Shown here in pieces: positions 1 to 8,757 of a stretch of 64,000 nucleotides of DNA. Every line of letters starts with the position of its first letter. The stretch's first letter is position 1. The stretch is from assembly GCA_036832975.1 (NCBI GenBank), contig DAITQM010000015.1:1-64000 (forward strand), written 5' to 3'. This stretch comes from DAITQM01 sp036832975. GTDB lineage: Bacteria; Pseudomonadota; Gammaproteobacteria; Xanthomonadales; Wenzhouxiangellaceae. A program made the position numbers and the translations under genes. The notes below the pieces were generated by a model, which was not told the origin of the DNA, ran no database searches, and was given only the letters and a program-made list of their open reading frames with translations.

Positions 1-60
1 CGTCAAATTTCAGAATGTTCGATACAGGATTTGATTAAGTTAGCGCCTATGCCCCGGCCC

Positions 61-171
61 TCCCCCGCAAGCGGGGGAGGGTGAAATAAAAGTACTTTCC
101 CGCAAGCGGGGGGAAAAGAGATGATCCCCCGCAAGCGGGGGGAAAGAGGTGATCTCCCGCTTGCGGGGGAG
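61..171. repeat. Array of four short GC-rich hairpins
   Basis: Four near-identical palindromes of about 18 bp, each built on CCCGCAAGCGGG, start near 61, 96, 126 and 154. The fourth is in the opposite orientation (loop TT instead of AA). Spacers are A-rich and unequal (about 10-20 bp). The hairpins could act as REP-like elements or as an mRNA 3'-end structure. Bases 1-248 hold no gene I can support. Confidence 0.8.
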
Positions 172-186
172 GGCGGGGAGAAATAA

Positions 187-233
187 GGCGCGTTCGGAAT
201 AACAAAGAATGCGTTGGCGGGCGCGTTCGGAAT
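187..233. repeat. Direct repeat of 14 bp
   Basis: GGCGCGTTCGGAAT occurs at 187-200 and again at 220-233, between the hairpin array and the 3' end of trmH. Function is unknown; it could be the end of a degraded repeat element. Confidence 0.6.
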
Positions 234-248
234 GATGGTGGGGCAGGA

Positions 249-842
249 TCAGGATCGTGGGCTATGTTCTTCGCACCATGCCGCGAGCCGCCGGTTTATT
301 TCTTCCGGGGGGAGGCGGGGGTGATCGTAAAGGCCGGCGGCCTGGCGCTGGCGCTGGGCTTCGTAGAGGACCACAGCACAGGCGACCGAGACGTTGAGCG
401 AGGCGGTCATGCCGAGCATCGGGATGACGATCTGGCGATCGGCCAGGGCCAGTGCCTCGGGGCTTGTGCCGTGATATTCGGTGCCGGCGATCAGGGCCGC
501 CGGTTGCGTGTAGTCGATGGTGCGGAAATCCACGGCGTCCGGCGACAGGTGGGCGGCATAGCACAGAAACCCTCGCGCCTTGAGATGGGCGATCGCCGCC
601 GGGGTATCGGGATGGCGGACCACGTTGACCCATTTGTGAGCGCCGCGTGTCGTGCCGCCGAGGTCGGGCAACGTTTCGCCGCCGGTGACGGCGTGGGCTT
701 CGAGGATGCCGACCGCGTCACAGGTGCGCAAGATGGCGGCGAAGTTGTGCGGTTTGCGCACCCGCTCCATCAACACGGTGAGATCGGGTTGGCGGCGGGC
801 CAGCATTTCAGCGATGCGCTGTCGCCGCCGTTCGGTCACCAT
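249..842 (-). CDS. trmH: tRNA (guanosine-18-2'-O)-methyltransferase, TrmH/SpoU family
   Basis: SPOUT-fold methyltransferase predicted to methylate the ribose of G18 in the tRNA D-loop using S-adenosylmethionine. The 197-residue protein has the SpoU motif 1 region (residues about 30-42, with NFAAILRT) and motif 3 (IPMLGMTASLNVSVA, about 139-153), which forms the knotted SAM pocket. The C-terminal tail, after about residue 165, is the helical TrmH_C-type extension. It is the last gene of the minus-strand group, 55 bp after the DUF4426 gene. Length is somewhat short for TrmH (about 220-230). Assignment to Gm18 rather than another SpoU target rests on overall resemblance. Confidence 0.85.
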   Translation of the reverse strand: MVTERRRQRIAEMLARRQPDLTVLMERVRKPHNFAAILRTCDAVGILEAHAVTGGETLPDLGGTTRGAHKWVNVVRHPDTPAAIAHLKARGFLCYAAHLSPDAVDFRTIDYTQPAALIAGTEYHGTSPEALALADRQIVIPMLGMTASLNVSVACAVVLYEAQRQRQAAGLYDHPRLPPEEINRRLAAWCEEHSPRS

Positions 843-897
843 CGGCCTGGGTTAACAGTTCAAGCGCGGATCGGACGCCGGCGGCCAGACGCCGGCA

Positions 898-1347
898 TTA
901 TTCGGTGTAGAACGTTTGGCGGAAGCGGACGACGAGTGGTTCGGATTCGCCGTCGGGGGTGACATTGACGGTGAAATCGAACGATTCTTCGTTGTGCACC
1001 CGGAAATCGCCGAGGTAGTAGATTGCACCGTTGTCGTCCACCTCGCGCAGCGGGATGTCGCGCCGCTGGCCGGTCAGGTTCTGGGCGCTGGCGATGACCT
1101 GCCCCTTGACCGGGGTGCCGGGGTTGTCGAGGACCTTGCGCAGCACCGTGACGTTTAGCAGCGCCCGGCTGGATGAGCGCTGGATGCCATAATTGCGCGC
1201 CACATCGGGTGAGATCAGACTGGCATTGATGGCGTTGTAATGCACGACATAATCGCCGAAATCCTGCGCTTGTTGCGCTTGGGCGGGTCCGGCGGCCAAG
1301 GCGAGAACAGCCAGGGCGAGAACGGCAAGTCCGATGATTTTATCCAT
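898..1347 (-). CDS. DUF4426 exported protein
   Basis: A 149-residue protein with a clear signal peptide (about residues 1-24, cleaved after AQA). The mature part is a small beta-rich domain with the DUF4426 character: an early FGDYVVHYNAINAS stretch and a late VRFRQTFY strand. Function is unknown. In gammaproteobacteria this family often lies near yggS-proC-yggT and the metX/metW genes, and here it follows yggT by 67 bp on the same strand. Periplasmic location is inferred from the signal peptide. Confidence 0.8.
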   Translation of the reverse strand: MDKIIGLAVLALAVLALAAGPAQAQQAQDFGDYVVHYNAINASLISPDVARNYGIQRSSSRALLNVTVLRKVLDNPGTPVKGQVIASAQNLTGQRRDIPLREVDDNGAIYYLGDFRVHNEESFDFTVNVTPDGESEPLVVRFRQTFYTE

Positions 1348-1414
1348 ACCTTACTCCCGAGGCGGGGTCCGGAAAACGGAACCTATCCTATCACCGAATT
1401 TCATCATTCGGTCG

Positions 1415-1990
1415 TCAAAAACCAGGGCTCACCAGGCGGAGCAGAAACTGCAAGGCCAAAACGGCGAGCAGCGGGCTGAAATCGATCCCGGCGAGCGGCG
1501 GAATCACGCGCCGCAGCGGGGCCAGCACCGGTTCGGTCAACTGCCAGATCAACGGCACGATGGGGTGGCGGGCGCCGCGCCCGAACCAGCTCAGAAGCAC
1601 CGCAACAATGATCAAGACCAGATAAAGCCCGAGCAGCATGCGTAACACGTCGTTCAGGCTGCCGGCGAGCAGGGCAAACGGCGCCAGCGGCAGCCCGTAA
1701 AGCGACAGCAGCAGGGCGCGGGCGGCGAGGTGCAGGAGCAGCAACAGAACGAAGGCCGCCAGGTCGAAGCGGCCGAGCGGGCGGAGGACCACGCGCAGCG
1801 GGTGGATCAACGGTTCGGTCAGGCGATAGATCACCTGACTGACCGGGTTGAAGCGGTCGACTTGCAACAGGGGGATCAGGATGCGGATCAGGACGATCCC
1901 GGCGAACAGCTTGAGGACGGTTTCGACCAGTTGCCAGGTGGCGTCGGTGAGGGATGCGGTATGCAACGCCGTGATCGGTACGCCGCTCAT
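1415..1990 (-). CDS. yggT: YggT family membrane protein
   Basis: A 191-residue integral membrane protein with two YggT repeats, each of two hydrophobic helices (about residues 20-45 and 65-95, then 110-135 and 150-185). The first repeat has the typical pattern RFNPVSQVIYRLTEPLI; the second has HPIVPLIWQLTEPVLAP. The start codon overlaps the proC stop by 4 bp (ATGA), showing translational coupling. YggT proteins are linked to osmotic or cation homeostasis and, in some bacteria, to envelope or division functions; the exact role here is unknown. Confidence 0.9.
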   Translation of the reverse strand: MSGVPITALHTASLTDATWQLVETVLKLFAGIVLIRILIPLLQVDRFNPVSQVIYRLTEPLIHPLRVVLRPLGRFDLAAFVLLLLLHLAARALLLSLYGLPLAPFALLAGSLNDVLRMLLGLYLVLIIVAVLLSWFGRGARHPIVPLIWQLTEPVLAPLRRVIPPLAGIDFSPLLAVLALQFLLRLVSPGF

Positions 1991-2868
1991 GCCGAAGGAC
2001 TCCGCACGTCACCGGTTGCGGCGCCGAGTTCCCGGCTGCGCCGGGCGGCGGCTTCGACGGCGCGGGCGACGAGTGCCTGGAACGGGCCGTCGAGGACGGT
2101 CATCGCCGCTGCCGTTGTGCCGCCCGGCGAGGTCACGCGGCGGCGCAAGGCGGCCGGTGGTTCGTCGCGGGCCAGCGCCAAGTGGAAGGCCCCGAGTCCG
2201 GTTTGCAGTACCAGCCGGTGTGCGGCGGCCGGGTCCAGCCCGCCGGCCGTCGCCGCCCCGATCAGCGCTTCGGCCAGCAGGTAGAAATAGGCCGGGCCGG
2301 TGCCGCTGACCGCGGTGACCCAATCCATCAGTGCCTCGTCATCGAGCCAGGCGATCGGGCCGAGGACGTTGAGGATCGCCGCGGCTCTGAGGCATTGGGC
2401 GTGGCTCGTTTCCGGGCCGGCATACAGCGCCGTGGCGCCCTGCCCGATCAACGCCGGTAAATTGGGCATGGTCTGGACGATGCCGCCGCGGTGGCCGCTC
2501 AGAGCGCGGATGCGCTCGATCGGCAGGCCGGCGATGATCGAAATCAGCAACTGTCCGGGGCGGAGCGCCGGCGCGAGGCGGGGCAGGGCCGTGGGCGCAT
2601 CCTGCGGCTTGAAACACAAAATCACGACATCGCAGTCGGCGACGATCGCGGCGCCGTCGCCGGCCGTTTCGACGCCATGGTCGGCGCAGCGCCGGCGGGC
2701 GGCGGGATCGGGGTCGGCGATCGCCAGATGGGCTGGTGGGACGCCGCAGCGCAGAAGTCCCTGAAGCAGCGCGCGGCCCATATTGCCGGCCCCGATCAGC
2801 GCGATCCGGGCGGTTTCGAGTTCCGGTACCACCGGGGCGGGGTGGGCTACTGTATGAGGCGGGTTCAT
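1987..2868 (-). CDS. proC: Pyrroline-5-carboxylate reductase
   Basis: Catalyses the last step of proline synthesis, reducing 1-pyrroline-5-carboxylate with NAD(P)H in the cytoplasm. The Rossmann motif IALIGAGNMGRALL lies at about residues 22-35; the C-terminal family signature is seen in the DEALMDWVTAVSGTGPAYFY and VTSPGGTTAAA regions. I chose ATG 2868 (293 residues); a longer reading frame upstream adds an Arg/Pro-rich segment unlike the family. It sits between yggS (28 bp upstream) and yggT (4-bp overlap) in a conserved operon order. Confidence 0.93.
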   Translation of the reverse strand: MNPPHTVAHPAPVVPELETARIALIGAGNMGRALLQGLLRCGVPPAHLAIADPDPAARRRCADHGVETAGDGAAIVADCDVVILCFKPQDAPTALPRLAPALRPGQLLISIIAGLPIERIRALSGHRGGIVQTMPNLPALIGQGATALYAGPETSHAQCLRAAAILNVLGPIAWLDDEALMDWVTAVSGTGPAYFYLLAEALIGAATAGGLDPAAAHRLVLQTGLGAFHLALARDEPPAALRRRVTSPGGTTAAAMTVLDGPFQALVARAVEAAARRSRELGAATGDVRSPSA

Positions 2869-2896
2869 GGTCAAGGGCAGCGGCTCCTGGTGGGGG

Positions 2897-3697
2897 TCAA
2901 TTGGGGTGGCGCGACGCGGTCGGTTCACGGCGGGCCGGCCGCGGGCCGAACAACGCGGTGCCGACCCGGACCATGGTGCTGCCCTCGGCAATCGCCCATT
3001 CGAGGTCCGCGGTCATTCCCATCGATAGGGTATCGACCGGATAGCCCGCGGTTTGCAGGCGTTCGTAACAGGCGCGCAACCGGGCGAAACTCCGCCGTCT
3101 CGCCGTTTCGTCCTGCCCGGCCGGCGGCATACCCATCACGCCGCGCAGCGCCAGCGCCGGCAGGCCGGCGATGTGCGCGGCCAATGGTAACAGCAGGGCC
3201 GGGTCGATGCCGTGTTTGCCGGGCTCGCGATCGACGTTGACCTGGATCAGCACCGCAAGCGGCGGCAGTGCCGCCGGCCGCTGGCCGGCAAGGCGGGTGG
3301 CGATCAACTCGCGATCGACGCTCTGCACCCAGGCGAAGTGCGCGGCGATCTCGGCGGTTTTATTGCGCTGCACGGCGCCGATAAAGTGCCATTCGAGCGG
3401 CGCTGTCGAGGGCCGGCCGGCCGGACGTCCAGGGGGTGGCTGCGGCTCGACGATGACCTCGCGTGTGGCCTCGAGGGCGGCCTGTTTGCGCCGCGCCTCG
3501 GCCAGATAATTCTCGCCGAAGGCGCGTTGGCCGCAGGCGGCGAGGGCGGCGATCCGCTCGGCCGGCTGCCCCTTACTGACGGCGATCAGGCGTACCGGGT
3601 GGACGATGCCGTGGCGTGCCCGGCTGGTGGCGATGCGCGCCAGTACTCGGTGCAGGGCGCCGGCCGGCTGCCCGGACGCGGGAATTGCGGTTATCAT
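2897..3697 (-). CDS. yggS: YggS family pyridoxal-phosphate homeostasis protein (PLPBP)
   Basis: A single-domain alanine-racemase-like TIM barrel that binds PLP through the lysine in RLIAVSKGQ (K42) and buffers PLP levels; no enzymatic activity is known for the family. ATG 3697 gives 266 residues, longer than the usual 230-235. The excess is partly a Pro/Gly/Arg-rich insertion (about residues 95-115) before LEWHFIGAVQRNK, the conserved LEWHFIG(x)LQ(x)NK motif. The C-terminal SMGMTADLEWAIAEGSTMVRVG motif is intact. First gene of the yggS-proC-yggT operon and divergent from pilT, a classic gammaproteobacterial arrangement. Confidence 0.9.
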   Translation of the reverse strand: MITAIPASGQPAGALHRVLARIATSRARHGIVHPVRLIAVSKGQPAERIAALAACGQRAFGENYLAEARRKQAALEATREVIVEPQPPPGRPAGRPSTAPLEWHFIGAVQRNKTAEIAAHFAWVQSVDRELIATRLAGQRPAALPPLAVLIQVNVDREPGKHGIDPALLLPLAAHIAGLPALALRGVMGMPPAGQDETARRRSFARLRACYERLQTAGYPVDTLSMGMTADLEWAIAEGSTMVRVGTALFGPRPARREPTASRHPN

Positions 3698-3764
3698 CTT
3701 CCGGATCGTAGCCGAGGGATGCGTATTTCCGGCGTTGATAGCATAGACATGGAGCCCATTGCCG

Positions 3765-4802
3765 ATGGATATTACCGAACTTCTCGCCTTTACGGTTAAA
3801 AATAAGGCCTCCGACCTGCACCTTTCGGCCGGTCTGCCGCCGATGATCCGCGTCGACGGCGACATCCGCCGGATCAATATCGACGCCTTGGATAACAAGC
3901 AGGCCACCGAGCTGATCTATAGCACGATGAACGACCGCCAGCGGCGCGATTTCGAGGCCAACCTGGAAGTCGATTTTTCCTACGCGGTGGCCGGCGTGGC
4001 GCGTTTCCGCGTCAACGCCTTCCACCAGGACCGCGGCGTGTCGTGCGCTTTCCGCACCATTCCGGACGCCATTTTGACGCTCGACGATTTGCAGGCGCCG
4101 GCGGTGTTCAAGGACATTATCAACGTGCCGCGTGGCTTGATTCTGGTCACCGGACCGACCGGCTCGGGCAAATCGACGACGCTGGCGGCGATGATGGACC
4201 ATCTCAACAAAACCACGTCCGGCCATATCCTGACGATCGAAGATCCGATCGAATTTATGCACACCAGCAAAAAGTGCCTGATCAACCAGCGGGAAGTGCA
4301 CCGCGACACGCACGGTTTCAATCAGGCGCTGCGTTCGGCGCTGCGCGAGGATCCGGATGTGATCCTGGTCGGCGAAATGCGCGATATCGAGACCATCCGC
4401 CTGGCGTTGACCGCCGCCGAGACCGGGCACGTCGTGTTCGCCACGTTGCATACCTCGTCCGCGCCGAAAACCATCGACCGCATCATCGACGTCTTTCCCG
4501 CGGGCGAGAAAGCGATGGTCCGCTCGATGCTCTCCGAATCGCTGCGCGCGGTGATCACTCAGACGCTGCTCAAGCGCGTCGGCGGCGGGCGGATCGCGGC
4601 CCACGAGATCATGATCGCCTCCCCGGCCATCCGCAATCTGATCCGCGAGGACAAGGTGGCGCAGATGTATTCGGCGATTCAGACCAGTCAGAACGTCGGT
4701 ATGCAGACGCTCGACCAGTGCCTGGAAGACATGGTGCGGCGCAATCTGATCCTGCGCCAGGAAGCGGCGCGGCGTGCCGTCAACCGCGCGGCGTTTGCCT
4801 GA
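3765..4802 (+). CDS. pilT: Type IV pilus retraction ATPase PilT
   Basis: Cytoplasmic hexameric ATPase that powers type IV pilus retraction. ATG 3765 gives 345 residues, the normal PilT size; an in-frame TTG 6 bp upstream is less likely. Visible motifs are Walker A GPTGSGKS (130-137), the Asp box ILTIEDPIEF, Walker B ILVGEMRD, the His box TGHVVFATLHT, and the PilT-specific AIRNLIRE near residue 285. It is followed 22 bp later by pilU, and is divergent from yggS. Confidence 0.96.
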   Translation: MDITELLAFTVKNKASDLHLSAGLPPMIRVDGDIRRINIDALDNKQATELIYSTMNDRQRRDFEANLEVDFSYAVAGVARFRVNAFHQDRGVSCAFRTIPDAILTLDDLQAPAVFKDIINVPRGLILVTGPTGSGKSTTLAAMMDHLNKTTSGHILTIEDPIEFMHTSKKCLINQREVHRDTHGFNQALRSALREDPDVILVGEMRDIETIRLALTAAETGHVVFATLHTSSAPKTIDRIIDVFPAGEKAMVRSMLSESLRAVITQTLLKRVGGGRIAAHEIMIASPAIRNLIREDKVAQMYSAIQTSQNVGMQTLDQCLEDMVRRNLILRQEAARRAVNRAAFA

Positions 4803-4824
4803 ACCCATCTCGGGAGACAGTGAG

Positions 4825-5943
4825 ATGAACAATATTCAGACCTGGCTCAGAGTGCTGCACGAAAAGCAGGGCTCCGATCTGTTCGTCACCGTCGGCCTGC
4901 CGCCGCAGATCAAGGTGCACGGCCGGCTTCACGCCCTCGGCGAGCGGCCGCTGACCGCCGACGACACGCGCGAAATCATCGCCGGCATCATGACCTCGGC
5001 GCAGCGCGAGGAATTCAGCCGGACGCGCGAGTGCCAGTTCGCGATCGCCATCGACGATGACGCTCGCTTCCGGGTCAGCGCCTTTCTGCAGCAGCATCGG
5101 CCGGGCATCGTCTGCCGTCGGATCGAAACCCGGATCCCGAGCTTCAAGGAACTCGATCTGCCCCAAACCCTCGAGGATCTGTCGCTCGCCAAACGCGGCA
5201 TCATCATCCTGGTCGGCGCCACCGGCACCGGTAAATCGACAACGCTGGCGGCGATGATGGGCTACCGCAACGAGCACATGACCGGACACATCATCACGAT
5301 CGAGGATCCGATCGAATACGTCCACCAGCACGGCCGTTCGATCATCACGCAACGCGAGGTCGGCATCGACACCGAGTCCTACGAAGTGGCGCTGCGCAAC
5401 ACGCTGCGCCAGGCGCCCGACGTGATTCTGATCGGTGAGGTCCGGGCGCGCGAGACGATGGAGCACGCCATCACATTCGCCGAGACCGGCCATTTGTGCC
5501 TGACGACGCTGCACGCCAACAACGCCAACCAGGCGCTCGACCGCATCTTGCACTTTTTCCCGGAGGACCAGCGTGACCAGGTGCTGCTCGACCTGTCGTT
5601 CAACCTCAGAGGCATGATCGCCCAGCAATTGATTCCGTCGATCGACGGCAAACGCCGCCACGTGGCGCTGGAAATCATGCTGAACACGCCGCTCATTTCG
5701 GAAAAGATCCGCAACGGCCTGGTGCACGAAATCAAACCGATCATGAAGGATTCGACCCATCACGGCATGATCACCTTCGACCAGAGCCTGATCCGGATGT
5801 ACCAGGAAGGCCAGATTTCGTACAAAGACGCCCTGCGCCATGCCGATTCACCGAACGAAGTGCGGCTGGGGATCAAACTGGCCCGGGGCGGACCGATCGA
5901 TACCGGCACCCTGGAATCGGCGGGTGTTCTGGATGGCGATTGA
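4825..5943 (+). CDS. pilU: Type IV pilus ATPase PilU
   Basis: PilT paralogue that assists PilT in pilus retraction. The 372-residue protein has Walker A GATGTGKST, an Asp box (IITIEDPIEYVH), Walker B VILIGEVRARE and a His box (TGHLCLTTLHANN). The C-terminal tail beyond the core is longer than in PilT, as expected for PilU. ATG 4825 follows GGGAGACAGTGAG, whose GGAG is a good ribosome-binding site; upstream in-frame codons overlap pilT. Likely co-transcribed with pilT. Confidence 0.94.
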   Translation: MNNIQTWLRVLHEKQGSDLFVTVGLPPQIKVHGRLHALGERPLTADDTREIIAGIMTSAQREEFSRTRECQFAIAIDDDARFRVSAFLQQHRPGIVCRRIETRIPSFKELDLPQTLEDLSLAKRGIIILVGATGTGKSTTLAAMMGYRNEHMTGHIITIEDPIEYVHQHGRSIITQREVGIDTESYEVALRNTLRQAPDVILIGEVRARETMEHAITFAETGHLCLTTLHANNANQALDRILHFFPEDQRDQVLLDLSFNLRGMIAQQLIPSIDGKRRHVALEIMLNTPLISEKIRNGLVHEIKPIMKDSTHHGMITFDQSLIRMYQEGQISYKDALRHADSPNEVRLGIKLARGGPIDTGTLESAGVLDGD

Positions 5944-6103
5944 GCTGGCCGGCCGGCCGTGGGCCATGAGGCGGCGAGGCGCCGCGGGCGCGCGTATTAA
6001 CCCCCGGTTAACGGGGGGCGGGGTATTCTGGCACGCGGCTGTAGAAGGACCGCCGGTCCACCTTACAGGCACTGCCAGGAATACGGTTACACAGGGCACA
6101 GAT

Positions 6104-6158
6104 GGCCCAGGCGCGATGCGATCCACGCGATGTGATCCATCCGCTTGGGCCTTTTTTT
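6104..6158 (+). terminator. Putative intrinsic terminator after pilTU
   Basis: A 10-bp stem (6104-6113 pairing with 6142-6151, one G-T pair, core GGCCCA/TGGGCC) is followed at once by seven T residues. The loop is long (28 nt) and may fold further. The T-run ends one base before the ATG of the response-regulator gene, so the structure may also influence that gene. Confidence 0.5.
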
Positions 6159-6159
6159 G

Positions 6160-6852
6160 ATGAAAATCCTGATCGTCGAAGACAACCCCGACCTGGCCGC
6201 CAACCTTGGCGACTATCTCGAAGACCGCGGCCACATCGTCGATTTCGCCGCCGACGGCGCAACCGGCCTGCGTCTGGCGCTGAAACTCGATTTCGACGCG
6301 ATCGTCCTCGATCTGGCGCTCCCCGCCCTGGACGGCATGACCGTTTGCCGGCGGCTGCGCGAAGCGGGCCGCGATACGCCGGTGTTGATGCTGACGGCGC
6401 GCGACCAACTGGAAGACAAGCTGCAGGGCTTTAAGGTCGGCGCCGACGATTACCTGGTCAAGCCGTTCGAACTACAGGAAGTCGAAGCGCGCTTGGAAGT
6501 CTTGCAGCGCCGCGGCCGGATCACCCACTTGAGGCAGTTGCGGATCGGCGATTTGAGCTACGACCTCGATACGCTGATCGTCAGCCGCGACGGGCGGGAG
6601 ATCGAACTCAACCCGATCGCCCTCAAAATCCTGCAGCGCCTGATGGAAGCCTCGCCGCGGGTCGTCACCCGCGCCGAACTCGAAGAACTGGTCTGGGGCG
6701 ACGAGTTGCCGGACAGCGACAGCCTCAGAGTGCATATCCACAGCCTCAGAACGGCGATCGACAAACCCTTTGCTACGCCCATGCTGCAAACCCGCCACGG
6801 CATCGGTTACCGTCTGATCGCCGCCGGCGGAACTCCGAACCACCCCGGTTGA
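6160..6852 (+). CDS. OmpR/PhoB-family response regulator
   Basis: DNA-binding two-component regulator of 230 residues. The receiver domain (about 1-115) has the acidic pair ED at 7-8, phospho-acceptor D51 (IVLDLALPALDG) and K101 (DDYLVKPF). The C-terminal winged helix (about 130-225) ends with the typical TRHGIGYRL strand. It precedes its histidine kinase by 3 bp, so the two are one operon. No Shine-Dalgarno is visible: the ATG directly follows a T7 tract. A TTG 15 bp upstream is an alternative start within the terminator-like structure. The target genes cannot be inferred. Confidence 0.92.
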   Translation: MKILIVEDNPDLAANLGDYLEDRGHIVDFAADGATGLRLALKLDFDAIVLDLALPALDGMTVCRRLREAGRDTPVLMLTARDQLEDKLQGFKVGADDYLVKPFELQEVEARLEVLQRRGRITHLRQLRIGDLSYDLDTLIVSRDGREIELNPIALKILQRLMEASPRVVTRAELEELVWGDELPDSDSLRVHIHSLRTAIDKPFATPMLQTRHGIGYRLIAAGGTPNHPG

Positions 6853-6855
6853 ACC

Positions 6856-8178
6856 GTGGCCGCAGGTGTGACAGCGGCGGGCCATTCCCCGCGCAACAGC
6901 GGCGGCCATTATCGCCGCCGTCTGCGCAGCCGCATCATCGTCTCCTTTTTGCTGTTCGGCACACTGCTCAGCGGCCTGTTCGCGGTCAGTGTCTTCGTCC
7001 TCCAGGATTACATCGCCGACCAGTTGATCACGGCGACGCTGCGCGCCGATATCGACCGCTACGTCCGCCAGTTGCGCACCGATCCGACCTCGGCCGAGCC
7101 GTTTTACACGCGCATCGAGGGCTACGTGACGCGGCCCGGCAAAACCGACATCGTGCCGCAAGTGTTCCGCGATCTGCCGTCGGGCGAACACGAGATCAGC
7201 GATGACGGCCAGTCGTACCGTGCCGCGGTGCGCAAAGAAGACGATTTTTGGGTGTTTTTGACCTACGACGTGACCGCCGACCGGCGGATCACGCGGCAGT
7301 TGGTGCTGGCGATGACCGGTGTCGTGGCGTTGTTTGCGGTGCTGTCGTTGACGCTCGGCGCCTGGTCCGCCGGCCGGGTGATGGCCCCGGTCCGTGAACT
7401 GGCCGATCGGGTCCGGGCGATGGGTGACGACCCCTCCTCACTCGCCCAGTATTTCGCCAACGACGAGGTCGGGCAGCTCGCCGCGGCGCTCGATGACTAC
7501 GCCGCCCGGCTCCGCGAGCTGGTGGCCCGCGACGCGGCGTTCAACGCCGATGTTTCGCACGAACTGCGCACCCCGCTGGCGGTGATCAGCGGCGCCACCG
7601 AACTGTTGCTGGCGATGACCGATCTGCCCGCCAAGGCCCACGCGCGTCTGTTGCGCATCGCCCGCGCGGCGCGGCAATCGACCGACATCACGACCGCGCT
7701 GTTGCACCTGGTGCGCGCCGAGCGCGGCACGACCGAGGACAGCAACGCCCGCGACGTCGGGCAGATCGCCGAACAGATCGCTGAGCAGCACCGCGAGTTG
7801 ATCGGCGGCCGGGATCTGAAAATCACCGTGCACCACGCCGATCCGGTCCATGTCATCGCGCCTGAGTCGGTGATCGCGGTCGTGATCACCAACCTGCTCG
7901 GCAACGCCGTGCGCTATACACCGGCAGGCGAGGTGAGGTTGCAGCTCGGCGGCGGCGCTTTGCGGATCGAGGATACCGGCCCCGGCTTAAGCAGCGAGGA
8001 GTTGCCGCGCGTTTTCGAGCGCCACTACCGCGGCAAGGACAGCGGTGGGAAAGGCGCCGGCCTGGGGTTGGCGATCGTCAAGCGCTTGTGCGAACTGTAT
8101 GGCTGGCAGGTGCATTTCGAAACCCCGGCGGCCGGCGGGTTGCGCGTGGTCGTCAGCTTTTACCCGGCGCACCGTTAA
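6856..8178 (+). CDS. Two-component sensor histidine kinase
   Basis: Inner-membrane sensor of 440 residues starting at GTG 6856. TM1 spans about 27-50 and TM2 about 148-170, enclosing a periplasmic sensor of roughly 95 residues. A HAMP region follows TM2. The HisKA dimerisation domain carries phospho-acceptor H235 (DVSHELRTPLAVI). The ATPase domain shows the N box (VVITNLLGNAVRYTP), G1 (DTGPG) and G2 (GKGAGLGLAIV). Partner of the response regulator 3 bp upstream. The signal sensed is unknown; the periplasmic domain has no motif I recognise. Confidence 0.92.
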   Translation: MAAGVTAAGHSPRNSGGHYRRRLRSRIIVSFLLFGTLLSGLFAVSVFVLQDYIADQLITATLRADIDRYVRQLRTDPTSAEPFYTRIEGYVTRPGKTDIVPQVFRDLPSGEHEISDDGQSYRAAVRKEDDFWVFLTYDVTADRRITRQLVLAMTGVVALFAVLSLTLGAWSAGRVMAPVRELADRVRAMGDDPSSLAQYFANDEVGQLAAALDDYAARLRELVARDAAFNADVSHELRTPLAVISGATELLLAMTDLPAKAHARLLRIARAARQSTDITTALLHLVRAERGTTEDSNARDVGQIAEQIAEQHRELIGGRDLKITVHHADPVHVIAPESVIAVVITNLLGNAVRYTPAGEVRLQLGGGALRIEDTGPGLSSEELPRVFERHYRGKDSGGKGAGLGLAIVKRLCELYGWQVHFETPAAGGLRVVVSFYPAHR

Positions 8179-8244
8179 ATTCTTAACCCAATCGGCGTGT
8201 GCCGCCGCCTTGCCTCAGGGCGCGCGGTAACCGACAATCCCACC

Positions 8245-8577
8245 ATGTCGTTGATCGCCTGCCTGGCCTGTACCCGCCGCATCTCGCACCTGCACCGACG
8301 GTGCCCGCATTGCGGCGCCGACCTTCATTCCCCGGAACAGGCCCGGATCGCCCGGCGCGAACGGCTGCGCCGGAGGCTGCTCTACACCCGGATGGCGAGC
8401 TATGCCGGTATCAGTCTCGCCTTGCTCGCCTTTCTGCTCTGGTGGATCCCCGATCAGGGGCGGCTGGAACCCCCGGCGGCGTGGCTCGAGGGGTTGTTCG
8501 CCACCGGCCTGGTGCTCTACCTGGCTGGGCGTATCCAGCTCCGGCGCTTGCAGATCCACTGGCGGACGCTGGGATGA
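8245..8577 (+). CDS. Small membrane protein with N-terminal zinc ribbon
   Basis: A 110-residue protein. Residues about 6-25 contain a CxxC pair (CLAC) and, after RRISHLHRR, CPHC, so a zinc ribbon is likely. Two hydrophobic segments follow (about 53-70 and 83-100), giving a membrane protein with the ribbon at its N-terminus. I chose ATG 8245 because the longer frame from 8197 has no support. Not assigned to a named family. It follows the kinase gene by 66 bp. Confidence 0.6.
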   Translation: MSLIACLACTRRISHLHRRCPHCGADLHSPEQARIARRERLRRRLLYTRMASYAGISLALLAFLLWWIPDQGRLEPPAAWLEGLFATGLVLYLAGRIQLRRLQIHWRTLG

Positions 8578-8600
8578 GCAAAGGCAGATCGGCGCCGGAT

Positions 8601-8757
8601 TATCAGGTTGTTGAAAAAGGGCTCTCCTGCCCTTTTTCAAGTCGCGAGTCCGGTACATGCCCGGACTCGCTCTCGCCGGATCAAGCACTGACGCGCTTGA
8701 TCCGCGTGCGGAACATTCCTGTTCCGCCTTAACAGGCTGTTTTTCAACAGCCTGTTA
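8601..8757 (-). repeat. Five-hairpin element, family A, copy 1
   Basis: About 157 bp made of five consecutive hairpins. In the minus orientation these are: a CAGGCTGTT/AACAGCCTG stem with GAAA loop; a GGAACA stem with loop GGAA; a GGATCAAG stem; a GCGAGTCCGG stem; and a TTGAAAAAGGGC stem with AGGA in its loop. The 3' TTA at 8755-8757 is the stop codon of the minus-strand gene. It fills the gap between two convergent genes. Highly similar to 10492-10648 and 15067-15225. Confidence 0.92.

Noticed and set aside
61..171. CRISPR array
   Set aside because: Repeats are short palindromes with unequal 10-20 bp spacers, one is inverted, and no cas genes are present.
3573..4832. 419-residue minus-strand ORF
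   Set aside because: Antisense to pilT; composition is typical of a high-GC shadow frame.
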